The position numbers and the translations under genes were made by a program. A DNA stretch of 64,000 bases from Peribacillus frigoritolerans (lineage in GTDB: Bacteria > Bacillota > Bacilli > Bacillales > DSM-1321), in contig NZ_JAUUTW010000007.1 in the NCBI RefSeq assembly GCF_030676415.1, forward strand, positions 146,015 through 210,014, written 5' to 3'. This document shows positions 1 to 7,904 of this stretch, piece after piece (the stretch's first letter is position 1; every line of letters begins with the position of its first letter). The notes beneath the pieces are model-generated. The model was not told the origin of the DNA, ran no database searches, and was given only the letters and a program-made list of their open reading frames with translations.

Positions 1-282
1 GTCATCGAAATTAGTCCGTTTAAATTAAAAAGGCCCTATTCGGAGCTAGTCGAACATATTTTAAAAGTGGTTCAAGACGAACTTGCCGAGGTACGGCGCT
101 ATTTGCGCAAGGAGAATATAAAGGTTAGTGAAATCAAACGCGATGAATCGTTCACGATGTATTGTTTTTTATATAAAGGATACGAGGAACATCATAATTA
201 TTTCAATCCCCGCCTTCGCAATAAAACCGAAGACTTGTTATGTTATTACTTTTTAGAAAAAAAACACCGTTCAAGGAAATAG
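1..282 (+). CDS. C-terminal part of an unrecognised protein, cut by the window edge
   Basis: The reading frame is open from the first base and ends at a TAG at 280-282, giving about 93 residues with no convincing internal start and no Shine-Dalgarno site, so the gene begins outside the window. The visible part is charged, with several Tyr and His residues and an EEHHNYF patch, and has no membrane segment. I do not recognise the family. No clear terminator follows. Confidence 0.6.
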   Translation, partial: VIEISPFKLKRPYSELVEHILKVVQDELAEVRRYLRKENIKVSEIKRDESFTMYCFLYKGYEEHHNYFNPRLRNKTEDLLCYYFLEKKHRSRK

Positions 283-594
283 CGGGTTACAGGCATCCTC
301 CATATATGTTTGCCTGTGAAATATGGGTGTTTGGAGCCTTTCCGGGAGGATACAGATGCCCTTGGATTTAAAAAAGTATGACCATTAAAAAAGCTGCCCA
401 TTTTTCCTGGCATAAAGATAAGGGATTTCAATTTTTCAGAATTAAGATCGATAAGACTCACTAACTTCCTTTTACCTGTTTGGATTTTCCATTATCATAC
501 TTTAATTGGCTAGTTCAAACCATGGATTTAGCTCTATTAAATATTACTTTTCGATCAAGCATAACCTATGTAATCAAGTGCATACTGAATACCC
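283..594. other. Intergenic stretch without a recognised gene
   Basis: I see no supported coding frame on either strand between the partial first gene and the decayed GAF-STAS gene. The sequence is AT-rich with short imperfect inverted repeats around 290-345, but none is followed by a convincing T-run. Confidence 0.4.
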
Positions 595-1188
595 TTAATC
601 ATTTTTTGTTTTGAGATTCTTTAAATCAAAGTTATTTACATGCTCCTTGGCAAAGCTTGGAGTGACACCCTTTACTAGGAGCTTCGACAAATCAATGATA
701 AAGCAATCAATATCACTATCCGCTGCAGAATGTAACACATCACTCATGATTAGCCCTGATCGATTACGGTCAACAATTCCCTGTATCGAAAGAATGGAAA
801 TGCCTTTAGTAATCGGGATGATCGGTACGCATAAAAAGACCATACTATACTTTGTGATTGAGCTTTATCATGTGGGATAAAATGTCTGCCATGGATTTCA
901 GATAGTTAATATCTTCTCCTGAAAACACCTTTTCCTCCTTGTCCATTACACAAAGGGACCCGAATACATTCCCTTTCAAATCCTTAAACGTCACTCCTAA
1001 GAAACCTTTTACATTTAACTGACCGGTTACTTCAAGCTCCCTTGTTATGGCATCCTTCATTAAGTTTGCTGTATGTATAGCATCGCCTTTGTTCTTCATG
1101 ATTAAACGGCAGAATGTCCCTCCATATTCGGCACTGTACCTTCTGGTATAATCTCCTCTTCCCCATTATAGGAACTGAGGACTGTCAT
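595..1188 (-). pseudogene. GAF-STAS domain protein, two frameshifts
   Basis: A start at 1188 sits behind a good ribosome site (GGAGAAAGGACG). The frame reads about 20 residues, loses frame near an EYGGTFCRLIM GAF motif around 1110-1125, continues as a GAF domain to about 850, then shifts again into a STAS domain that ends at 595. Joined together the three pieces make about 197 residues: N-terminal GAF sensor, then a STAS domain with an IDCFIIDLSKL core. The family is inferred to act in RsbR/SpoIIAA-like anti-anti-sigma signalling. The total length is divisible by three, so the shifts cancel (one base missing, one extra). It is either a recent pseudogene or a gene with sequencing errors. Confidence 0.75.
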
Positions 1189-1587
1189 CGTCCTTTCTCC
1201 CCTTTTTGTTACATAAGCCCTTTGCACAATTAGCTCCTTACTTATACTATTCGTCAATACATTTTAGAGTCAGCACAACGTTTTTGCAAAAGATTGTTAT
1301 AAACCTTCATTAGAAGAAATAGAGAATAACATCCACTATCTTATTTGAGAGACAAGTTAGGCTTAATCAGTAAATTTGAGGATTTATCGTGACGGGATGT
1401 TTCAAATGTGGTTAAGAATAAACTGATATTGTTTTTAATTGGAACTTTATCAGCAAATGATTTTCCATCGAATAAATTTGAATTGTTGAACTACACTACA
1501 TATAAATATTCTAAAAACATTTAATTATATCCAAACATAGTATATATATGGTGTACAATTTATTAGAACTAAATAGCGGGAAATATT
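1189..1587. other. AT-rich intergenic stretch
   Basis: No supported gene on either strand. The region is very AT-rich and contains several possible minus-10 hexamers but no conserved operator that I recognise. Confidence 0.4.
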
Positions 1588-1821
1588 TTGTCTAAACTCA
1601 GAAAGTCGATATTGATTTCGAAAACTTTGTTATGTATTTATCCAGAAGAAATACATAACAAAGTAGACGGAAAGTACAAGACCTCTCCCGAAGAGTTAGT
1701 GGAAAGAGATAATAAGGGTTATATAGAGACAGAAATTATACATCGGGGTCAGAAAAAGAGAAAAGTTCCAAAACGTATAAATCTTTATACCCTCATATTG
1801 ATTTACGGCATGTCGCCTTAA
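1588..1821 (+). CDS. Possible small hypothetical protein
   Basis: A 77-codon frame with a TTG start and only a weak purine stretch (GCGGGAAA) upstream. The product would be basic, rich in Lys and Arg, without cysteines or a membrane segment. It lies in a decayed, AT-rich stretch, and I recognise no family. It could be a chance frame or a fragment of a lost gene. Confidence 0.25.
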   Translation: MSKLRKSILISKTLLCIYPEEIHNKVDGKYKTSPEELVERDNKGYIETEIIHRGQKKRKVPKRINLYTLILIYGMSP

Positions 1822-1875
1822 ATAATGATGTACGGGTGCTTATGAAGTACTGTCAAAATAAAGATGGGGGAAATT

Positions 1876-2140
1876 ATGAAGAAGAGTAGCTTTGTAATAA
1901 ATTCTATACTTGGATATATTGCAATAGGAGTATTCGTTATCGGTTATATTAAAAGTATACCGGTATAACTATACAATTCTAGGTTTTGAAGTCGATCACA
2001 TTATTCTTATATTAGGAACTTCTTTCATTTTTGGGTATATATATTACCTTGAAAAGCAATTAACAATCCCCAAAAAGGCACTTTTTATTGGGGGAACATG
2101 TTTTTTTATCACTTTAATAGGTAGTTTCATTTTAGAATGA
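1876..2140 (+). pseudogene. Small integral membrane protein, one frameshift
   Basis: ATG at 1876 follows the ribosome site GGGGGAAATT. The first frame encodes a transmembrane helix (GYIAIGVFVIGYI) and stops after 30 residues. The sequence then continues in another frame as two more hydrophobic helices, ending in SFILE and TGA at 2140. The span is 265 bases, 88 codons plus one base, as expected for a single-base insertion near 1965. The intact protein would have about 87 residues and three membrane helices. Function unknown. The coherent hydrophobic pattern across both frames is why I read it as one broken gene. Confidence 0.55.
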
Positions 2141-2581
2141 TTTTGCAATAATGAAATTTAGCATTCTCTCCATTGTAATCCTATTTTTAATTGAATCACC
2201 TCTATTCCTGAACCATTTGAGAGAAGAAGTCTGTACAAATTTCAAGTAATTTTAGATCTTATGATACATATATTTAAACTGTATGCAGCTAACTTCTACA
2301 GATCCAGAAAATTATTGTAAAGACGATGAAGGTATATACTAAATTATCCTAATAAGGCAAAAGGTGGAGATATGTTGAATATCGATGGTTTGTCAAAGAA
2401 GACTTTGAAAATTTATGGATGAGTTATTTGGAGATTAATTCGAAAGCCCTTCTCATATGAGAAGGGCTTTCGTTATGCCTTAAACCCTTTTGCTAAAGAA
2501 AGCATTGAAATATAAGAAGGGCTTGCTTTAATTTTGAATGAATCCCGTTTGCATTCTTCTATGATTATCCCTGAAACCCCT
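2141..2581. other. Intergenic stretch with possible gene remnant
   Basis: No intact gene. Around 2370-2460 a frame reads YRWFVKEDFENLWMSYLEIN, which looks like the C-terminus of a lost protein, but it has no start and stops interrupt it upstream. It runs into the hairpin at 2442-2472. Confidence 0.3.
2442..2472 (+). terminator. Perfect hairpin without an intact upstream gene
   Basis: A nearly perfect palindrome built on GAAAGCCCTTCTC and its complement. The T-tail is weak on the plus strand (TTTCGTTATG). It probably served the gene remnant just upstream. Confidence 0.5.
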
Positions 2582-3145
2582 CTACCGTGGTATATACATT
2601 GACTTTACCTCTGAAGCCTTTGCCCCATTTGCTTCGGTGAACAGATAGAATGATTTCCTCTTTGTTTCCTCAATCCTCTGGATCAATTTCGTTTTTAAAA
2701 AAGATGTCCGGTGCAGCTGGTTTTCGAAAGAACTGCATGATACTTCTATATCGATGGTTTGTCTATTCCTGAATGTGATGGTTGTATGTTTGGAATCCAG
2801 GCGATCATAGGATACCACATGCTCATGTGATAACCAGATGCATTGAGGACGCAACGGAGATGTAGTGGGAAAGAAGAAAATCGAACTGGTCGGATCAATC
2901 GCAATAGGCGCTTTATGTGTGATGTTTATGAGCTGTTTCGTGCCTCGCTTGCGTCCTTCATAACTTGATCCGAAGAACTCACAGCTTTTCTTTATTATTT
3001 CCATAGGTTTAAACGGGGAGATGAACTCGTCCTCCATTTCAACGATGCGGGCATATATTTTACTGCCGTAATTAATTGGCGAAACCATTAGTGTATGTGG
3101 CGTGATTTCGTATTCCTCGATGATACCCTGATTATTTTCCTTCAT
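2582..3145 (-). CDS. comK: ComK, competence master transcription factor
   Basis: Product of 187 residues. It carries the family signatures CEFFGSSYEGRK (residues 55-66) and RPQCIWLSHEHV (99-110), which I match from memory to B. subtilis ComK; length is close to the usual 192. ComK binds AT-boxes and switches on DNA uptake and recombination genes. Here it is divergent from an IDEAL-domain gene, an arrangement also remembered for the comK neighbourhood in Bacillus. The 310-base upstream region is strongly AT-rich, as expected for an autoregulated comK promoter, but I could not define an exact pair of AAAA-N5-TTTT boxes. Control by MecA/ClpCP is known for the family and not visible in DNA. Confidence 0.93.
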   Translation of the reverse strand: MKENNQGIIEEYEITPHTLMVSPINYGSKIYARIVEMEDEFISPFKPMEIIKKSCEFFGSSYEGRKRGTKQLINITHKAPIAIDPTSSIFFFPTTSPLRPQCIWLSHEHVVSYDRLDSKHTTITFRNRQTIDIEVSCSSFENQLHRTSFLKTKLIQRIEETKRKSFYLFTEANGAKASEVKSMYIPR

Positions 3146-3465
3146 TTTTAATCCACCTCTTCCTCATTGCTAAACACCGCTTTTACTTGACCAAAGCTTA
3201 TCCTCTTAATTGCTTGAACCCTTCCATTCCCCATTGTCCAAGAAGAGTGAAGGGAGATAGTAAATGTATGTTAAATTACTCACTATAATAGCACAACCCT
3301 TAAACATAAAAAGCAAGTTCACAAAAAATTAAAAATTCTTTTATAAAGTGGCTTTTTCGTCATTTAAACGACACATTCTCTATTAGGATTTAAATTTTTT
3401 AAATTTTCAGTTGATTTTATCCGCTCAAATCCATATAATAATAAAAAGGGTCAGGGGTGGTAACT
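3146..3465. promoter_or_regulatory. Divergent AT-rich control region of comK and the IDEAL gene
   Basis: The intergenic region has A- and T-tracts around 3320-3350 and 3385-3412 that resemble ComK K-box half sites, but the spacing I read is N4 or irregular rather than the canonical N5. No coding frame is supported here. Confidence 0.4.
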
Positions 3466-3702
3466 TTGAAAAATGAAAAATCTTATTCAGAGTCAGTGAA
3501 GTCCTTATCAATGAGCGAAATGAAAAACGATGCCGTGGTTCAGGAAATGTTAATTGATATGATTATTCAGGAAGCCGTCCTTACTACCAAAAAGAATATC
3601 CTTGCAAAACAAATCGATGAAGCCTTGGATATGAAAAACAAACCTTTATTCTTAAAACTAAGTTCTGAAATGAACGTTTTACTAAAACAGTTTGGAAATT
3701 AA
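3466..3702 (+). CDS. IDEAL-domain small protein
   Basis: I prefer the TTG at 3466 because AGGGGTGG (3453-3460) sits at proper distance before it; the GTG at 3457 lies inside that ribosome site. The product has 78 residues, acidic-helical in its N-terminal half, with the name-giving ILAKQIDEALD segment of the IDEAL domain near the middle and a short helical tail. IDEAL proteins are small Firmicute proteins, some of which modulate partners or proteolysis; the function of this one is unknown. It is divergent from comK and ends before a strong bidirectional terminator. Confidence 0.8.
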   Translation: MKNEKSYSESVKSLSMSEMKNDAVVQEMLIDMIIQEAVLTTKKNILAKQIDEALDMKNKPLFLKLSSEMNVLLKQFGN

Positions 3703-3734
3703 AATGCATGACTAAAAAACAGCCTAATGATCAA

Positions 3735-3764
3735 AAAAGCCTCCCATAATGTTGGGAGGCTTTT
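3735..3764. terminator. Bidirectional terminator between IDEAL gene and yitT-like gene
   Basis: Stem AAAGCCTCCC with its complement and T/A runs on both sides, between two convergent genes. Confidence 0.85.
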
Positions 3765-3774
3765 CTAATTATCA

Positions 3775-4584
3775 TCACTCTTTATGAAACATCCCCATGA
3801 CCTCGGCTGTTTCGGTTATATTGACAAAAGCATTCGGATCCACTTCTTTTATCATCGTTTTTACATCGGTTAACTGATAACGTGTAATGACTGTCATCAT
3901 TACTTTACTCTTTTCTCCTGAATATGCACCTTCACCATCCATGACTGTAATTCCGCGATATAGGTTGGTCAGGAGCTTATTTTTCATTTCATCACTCTTT
4001 TTGGTAACGATCATCAATGTTAATTTAATGTGATTGGAATGGATCGTATCAATCACCTTTCCTGCTGCATAAATGGAAATCAGCGTATATAATGCAGCAT
4101 CCCACCCAAAGATGAAGCCTGAGATAACCACCACAACTGCATTCATCACCGAAAGCAATGTACCAAGTGGAAAGTCGCTCTTCTTAGCCAATAGCATGGC
4201 AATGATATCAAAACCGCCCGAAGACCCCGAAGCACGAAAGATGATGCCTATACCGAACCCCGATATGATTCCGCCAAATAAAGAAGACAAAATCGGTTCA
4301 GTGGATATTCCGTGAACAGGAATGAGGTATAAACTGACCGAAATCACGACAACTGATAATATCGTATAGGTGATAAAGCGTCTCCCTAATTTCAGGTATC
4401 CAAGAATCAGCAATGGCAGGTTCAACATAAAATTCAATATCCCTGTGTTGACTGGGGTAATGATTCCGAACATAATCGCAAGTCCACTAAGTCCGCTGCT
4501 TAAAATTAAATGAGGTATCAAAAATAAGTTGTAGGCTACTGCAACAAGCACTGAGCCTAAAGTGATGAAAAGTACATTATACAT
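3775..4584 (-). CDS. YitT-family membrane protein (DUF161/DUF2179)
   Basis: Product of 269 residues. About five or six hydrophobic helices fill residues 1-180, with the typical GSSGGFDIIAML motif near 120. A soluble C-terminal DUF2179 domain follows from about 190 (ITVMDGEGAYSG and VMMTVITR). This matches the YitT/YqfU/YpjC group, whose transported substrate is unknown. The start has the ribosome site GGAGATC. The gene is monocistronic and convergent with the IDEAL gene. I leave the symbol blank because several paralogues exist in Bacillus. Confidence 0.85.
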   Translation of the reverse strand: MYNVLFITLGSVLVAVAYNLFLIPHLILSSGLSGLAIMFGIITPVNTGILNFMLNLPLLILGYLKLGRRFITYTILSVVVISVSLYLIPVHGISTEPILSSLFGGIISGFGIGIIFRASGSSGGFDIIAMLLAKKSDFPLGTLLSVMNAVVVVISGFIFGWDAALYTLISIYAAGKVIDTIHSNHIKLTLMIVTKKSDEMKNKLLTNLYRGITVMDGEGAYSGEKSKVMMTVITRYQLTDVKTMIKEVDPNAFVNITETAEVMGMFHKE

Positions 4585-4682
4585 ATCCGATCTCCTTAAA
4601 ACGAACTGGGAATTTAATTTATTATAGTAGAGAACCTAAGATTTTTAAAAATAATAGTTTTTTCTGAAACTTTCCAAAAAAA

Positions 4683-4710
4683 AAAGCCAGCTGGTTTTCA
4701 GCTGGCTTTC
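4683..4710 (-). terminator. Terminator of yhfN
   Basis: Stem AAAGCCAGCTG with its complement; on the minus strand it is followed by a long T-run. It overlaps the last codons of yhfN. Confidence 0.8.
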
Positions 4711-5974
4711 AATCACCCTTTGTATCTGCATTTTCAACTGTTGAAATCCGCTCAAGCATGGTTGGATGGGAATATCGCAGCCATTTAACCAGGAATGGTG
4801 GGTTGACCTGACTCAAACCCGACCTCGTGAGTTCCTGGAACGTCGTGATAGCTGATTCTTTATCCCCGGTCATTTCAATGGCATAACGGTCAGCCCTTGT
4901 TTCTTGATATCTGGAAACATAATTGGACAGCGGACTTGAAGCAAAGAGCAGCACGGACGTTATTAAGAGAAATAATGGAAGAGAAGAAATGCTGTCAACC
5001 GAACGGACCTTTAACAGATCGCCCCAGCGTCTAATAATAAAATTCATGATTTTCGATGTCAGCCACAAACCGATTAAAGTCAGTCCTAAATAACCTGCAA
5101 TCCCTATATAAATGTGCTTTTCCACATAATGAGCCATTTCATGAGCCATGATAAAAAGGATTTCATCTTCTTTCAGTTTGTTCAGGGTCGTATCCCAAAG
5201 GACTATTCTTGAGTTGGAACCTATACCGGTCACGTATGCATTCAAGGCATTTGTCTTTTCCGCCATATTTACTTCATACACGTGTTCAGCCGGAATTTCA
5301 GCCTGTGAGGCAAGTGCCAATATTTCCGTTTCCAGTTCTTTATTTTTGAGCGGATAGAATTCATTATACAGCGGATCGATCAATACAGGCTGAACAAACA
5401 TCAGGAACAAGGTAAATGGAATGGACAACATCCAAGCATAGAGCCACCACTTCTTCACACTTTTCTTCATTAACCAATATAAAACGGAAACGATGATGAA
5501 CATCATCCCAAAATTCACCCAGAATTCGATGACTCCATCCTTCATCCACGAAGTGAAACTTTGTGTACTTATTTGGTAACTCTTGCTCATCCGATATCCA
5601 ATGAAACTGATTGGAAACAGTGCCAGGTAAGAAATAACGGAGAGCCAGAATAAGTAAATGCCCGTTCTGATCACTTTCCGTCTCGAGACTGCCATTGACG
5701 ATTTTTCGAATACTTTTGAAAAACCAAATAATAAAATGAAGAAATACAGCAGCCATTCATATGGCGTGGATACGAAAAAAATAAAATTCCGCAGTTCTGA
5801 ATACTCTTCGCTAAGCTTTAGTTCCCTTGCATTCAGGAATGTTGCAGGATCTGCTGCAGTTCCACGCAAAGCTTCGGGAATGGAGGTATCAGCTCCATAA
5901 AAAATATACCAATACATCGCTGCTGCATAAAGGATATATAATAGAATCGCTCTTCCAGCCCATTTTCTTACCAT
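4709..5974 (-). CDS. yhfN: M48-family membrane zinc metalloprotease (YhfN/Ste24-like)
   Basis: Product of 421 residues. There are several transmembrane helices in the first half, then the zincin motif FIMAHEMAHYV (HExxH) and further helices, ending in the M48 third-ligand region around ETRADRYAIE. This is the architecture of CAAX-prenyl-protease-like Ste24 enzymes, and the length fits B. subtilis YhfN (about 426). The active site is expected within the membrane, where it would cleave short membrane peptides; the substrate is unknown. The ribosome site GGAGGGGCATC supports the start at 5974. It lies in a single-gene unit, and aprE, its neighbour in B. subtilis, is not here. Confidence 0.88.
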   Translation of the reverse strand: MVRKWAGRAILLYILYAAAMYWYIFYGADTSIPEALRGTAADPATFLNARELKLSEEYSELRNFIFFVSTPYEWLLYFFILLFGFSKVFEKSSMAVSRRKVIRTGIYLFWLSVISYLALFPISFIGYRMSKSYQISTQSFTSWMKDGVIEFWVNFGMMFIIVSVLYWLMKKSVKKWWLYAWMLSIPFTLFLMFVQPVLIDPLYNEFYPLKNKELETEILALASQAEIPAEHVYEVNMAEKTNALNAYVTGIGSNSRIVLWDTTLNKLKEDEILFIMAHEMAHYVEKHIYIGIAGYLGLTLIGLWLTSKIMNFIIRRWGDLLKVRSVDSISSLPLFLLITSVLLFASSPLSNYVSRYQETRADRYAIEMTGDKESAITTFQELTRSGLSQVNPPFLVKWLRYSHPTMLERISTVENADTKGD

Positions 5975-6363
5975 GATGCCCCTCCTTAAACGAATCTCCC
6001 TCTTAATAGTTTAATCCAAAATGGACAGGTTAGAACCGCATTTCCCTTCTATATTATTTATTCCTTTAAACCTTCTTCATTTTTATTTTTTATTCTTGGA
6101 TTATCAACCTTAAGAGTTCACAGAATGCACCTTCAGTCAAAAATGTACTTTCATGGACATACGAGGAGGCGGAATGATGTATATGCAGAAACATAAAAAA
6201 ACGGCTGGGAGGTTTAAGGTAACGACGAATTTGTCCCTTTGCCGCCACTAATTGCTTTGATGAAAATCGTTTCATCAAAGTTTTTGGAATGTGAATTAGA
6301 TAAAGAATCCGTGTAAAGGCCATTTATGAAAGAAGCCGATTAAAGGAAGGCGGGCCTGAGTTG
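5975..6363. other. Intergenic stretch without a recognised gene
   Basis: Between yhfN and the decayed response regulator I find only short, unsupported frames. A 77-codon frame on the minus strand has an implausible composition and no ribosome site. Confidence 0.4.
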
Positions 6364-7019
6364 TCATCCCCTCATCCCGCTATTTTGAAAACTATACAAA
6401 AGTGCCATAAGCTCCGGTCGATTATTAACATTCAGTTTTCTGTAAATACTACCGTGCCGATGGATAGAAAAAGTTTTTTTGTAATTTGCTGATTCGTTTC
6501 GCCTTGTATTAGCAGGGGAAGCAGCTCATACTCTCGTTTAGAAAAGGCCCACAATTTTTCTATTGCCTTATCCAAAGTTACTGGTGATCTTTCAACATCC
6601 TGCTGTAGCTTCTTCATTAAAATTGATTTAAATGAGGCAGGATAAACTATCTGACCGTTGGCACATTGACGGATTGCCGACACGACAGCACTTGTTTCAT
6701 TCCGCCATCCTGTAACACATAACCTGCAGCACCATGGCATATGGCTTCGATAAGATAATGATCTTCTGAATAAGCAGTAAAAATGAGGAAAGGAGTGGAT
6801 GGATGGTTTTCCTTTAGGATTGGCATGACTTCCTGTCCAACTTCCCTGATGACCGGGCATCAATAAGAATAACATCTGGCATGACTAATGATGGATGATC
6901 GGAATCAAGAACTTCCATTCTTTCCTAGTTACCCCTATGTCCTTAATGTCTTCTTCTTTTTCGATGATTCCCTCAAGTCCTCCCTGACCACCATATATCA
7001 TTAGCTTAATCGACTTCAT
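6364..7019 (-). pseudogene. NarL/FixJ-type response regulator, multiply frameshifted
   Basis: Pieces in different frames, read in order from 7019 down, rebuild a two-component response regulator. A receiver segment comes first (MPDVILIDARSS, then FLIFTAYSEDHYLIEAICHG and AAGYVLQDGGMKQVLS). A linker and a LuxR-type helix-turn-helix follow (FSKREYELLPLLIQGETNQQ, then YRKLNVNNRPELMALLYSF). At least four frame changes separate them, and a TAG interrupts the first piece. This is far more damage than one sequencing error would give, so I call it a real pseudogene. The partner histidine kinase is not in the window. Confidence 0.8.
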
Positions 7020-7175
7020 AACTTCACCTGTTACTTTCATTATTTGTTATAAATCCGGTAATTTTTTATAATTGTCCGCCACTAATAGTTCTATTGGTCT
7101 ATATTTCACATCAAAAATTCACCTGAAAACAAATTTAAACTGTAAAATGCTTAAAATGTGGACCTCCTGAAAGTA

Positions 7176-7214
7176 AAAAGGCTATCAACCCGTTTGCCTT
7201 CAGGATGATAGCCT
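7176..7214 (-). terminator. Terminator of the HD-domain gene
   Basis: Stem AAGGCTATCA pairs with TGATAGCCTT across a loop of about 15 bases, with a T-run on the minus strand. It overlaps the stop codon. Confidence 0.7.
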
Positions 7215-7727
7215 TCTTCTTTGTTCCTCATCTATGAGCGTATCAAGTTTCATGATGCTCTCCTTTGCCCGGAGAAAATCAATTTTGCGATAATGGTGTT
7301 TTCCACCTTCTTCTTCATCTTTTTCGTCGGCCCATTTGACGACTTGTTGAAGCGGTGTACGAATGATATCATTTGAAGGTAAGAACGAATCGGTGTGAAA
7401 TAAAATGGCGAGGGAAATGGTCTTTGCCTTTATCGGGTTTTCTCCCAAGCGGATTAACAGTTTATGTGCCCGTTCTGCACCTTTGATGGGATGGATATCA
7501 TTTTGTTTATACATATCATAATCCCATTTACCATTGCGATACCAGGTGAAATGACCCATATCATGCAAAAGTCCAGCTTTAGCTGCAATATCAGGGTCTA
7601 TATTGTATTCGTTTGCTAAGTGAAACGAATGGTATGCTACCGCAATTGCATGTGCCAGACCTGAACGGTTCAAGTATTTTTGAGCAATGGGATGTGTAAA
7701 AATATCTAAAAGCTTTACATCTCTCAT
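7200..7727 (-). CDS. HD-domain phosphohydrolase
   Basis: Product of 175 residues. A metal-binding HD core is visible: His26 in LAHAIAVA, the HD pair in GLLHDMGHF (His55-Asp56), a later ILFHTDS histidine near 125, and an acidic WADEKDEEEG stretch. HD proteins of this size hydrolyse nucleotides or phosphoesters; the substrate here is unknown. The ribosome site is AGGAGGGG just before 7727. It stands alone between lcfB and the response-regulator pseudogene. I know no firm B. subtilis counterpart at this position. Confidence 0.8.
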   Translation of the reverse strand: MRDVKLLDIFTHPIAQKYLNRSGLAHAIAVAYHSFHLANEYNIDPDIAAKAGLLHDMGHFTWYRNGKWDYDMYKQNDIHPIKGAERAHKLLIRLGENPIKAKTISLAILFHTDSFLPSNDIIRTPLQQVVKWADEKDEEEGGKHHYRKIDFLRAKESIMKLDTLIDEEQRRRLSS

Positions 7728-7852
7728 CTAACCCCTCCTTACAATTATGTGGAAATTTTTAATGACAATCATAACTCTTTTCGAAACAAGAATCAAGGTT
7801 TTAAGATGCGCCAATATATTTTATGCAGCCTGATACACTTTGGTTGTACAAA

Positions 7853-7886
7853 AAAAGGACCATTGCCGTTTATCGGCAATGATCCC
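7853..7886 (-). terminator. Terminator of lcfB
   Basis: Stem CATTGCCG with CGGCAATG, followed on the minus strand by GTCC and a run of seven T. Confidence 0.75.
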
Positions 7887-7904
7887 CTTATGATCAATGA
7901 ATAT

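Noticed and set aside
246..461. Minus-strand gene after the first partial gene
   Set aside because: It overlaps the end of the partial gene, has no ribosome site and no protein-like pattern.
3320..3412. Defined ComK boxes at the comK promoter
   Set aside because: A/T tracts are present but I could not fit two AAAA-N5-TTTT boxes with accepted spacing, so only a general AT-rich region is reported.
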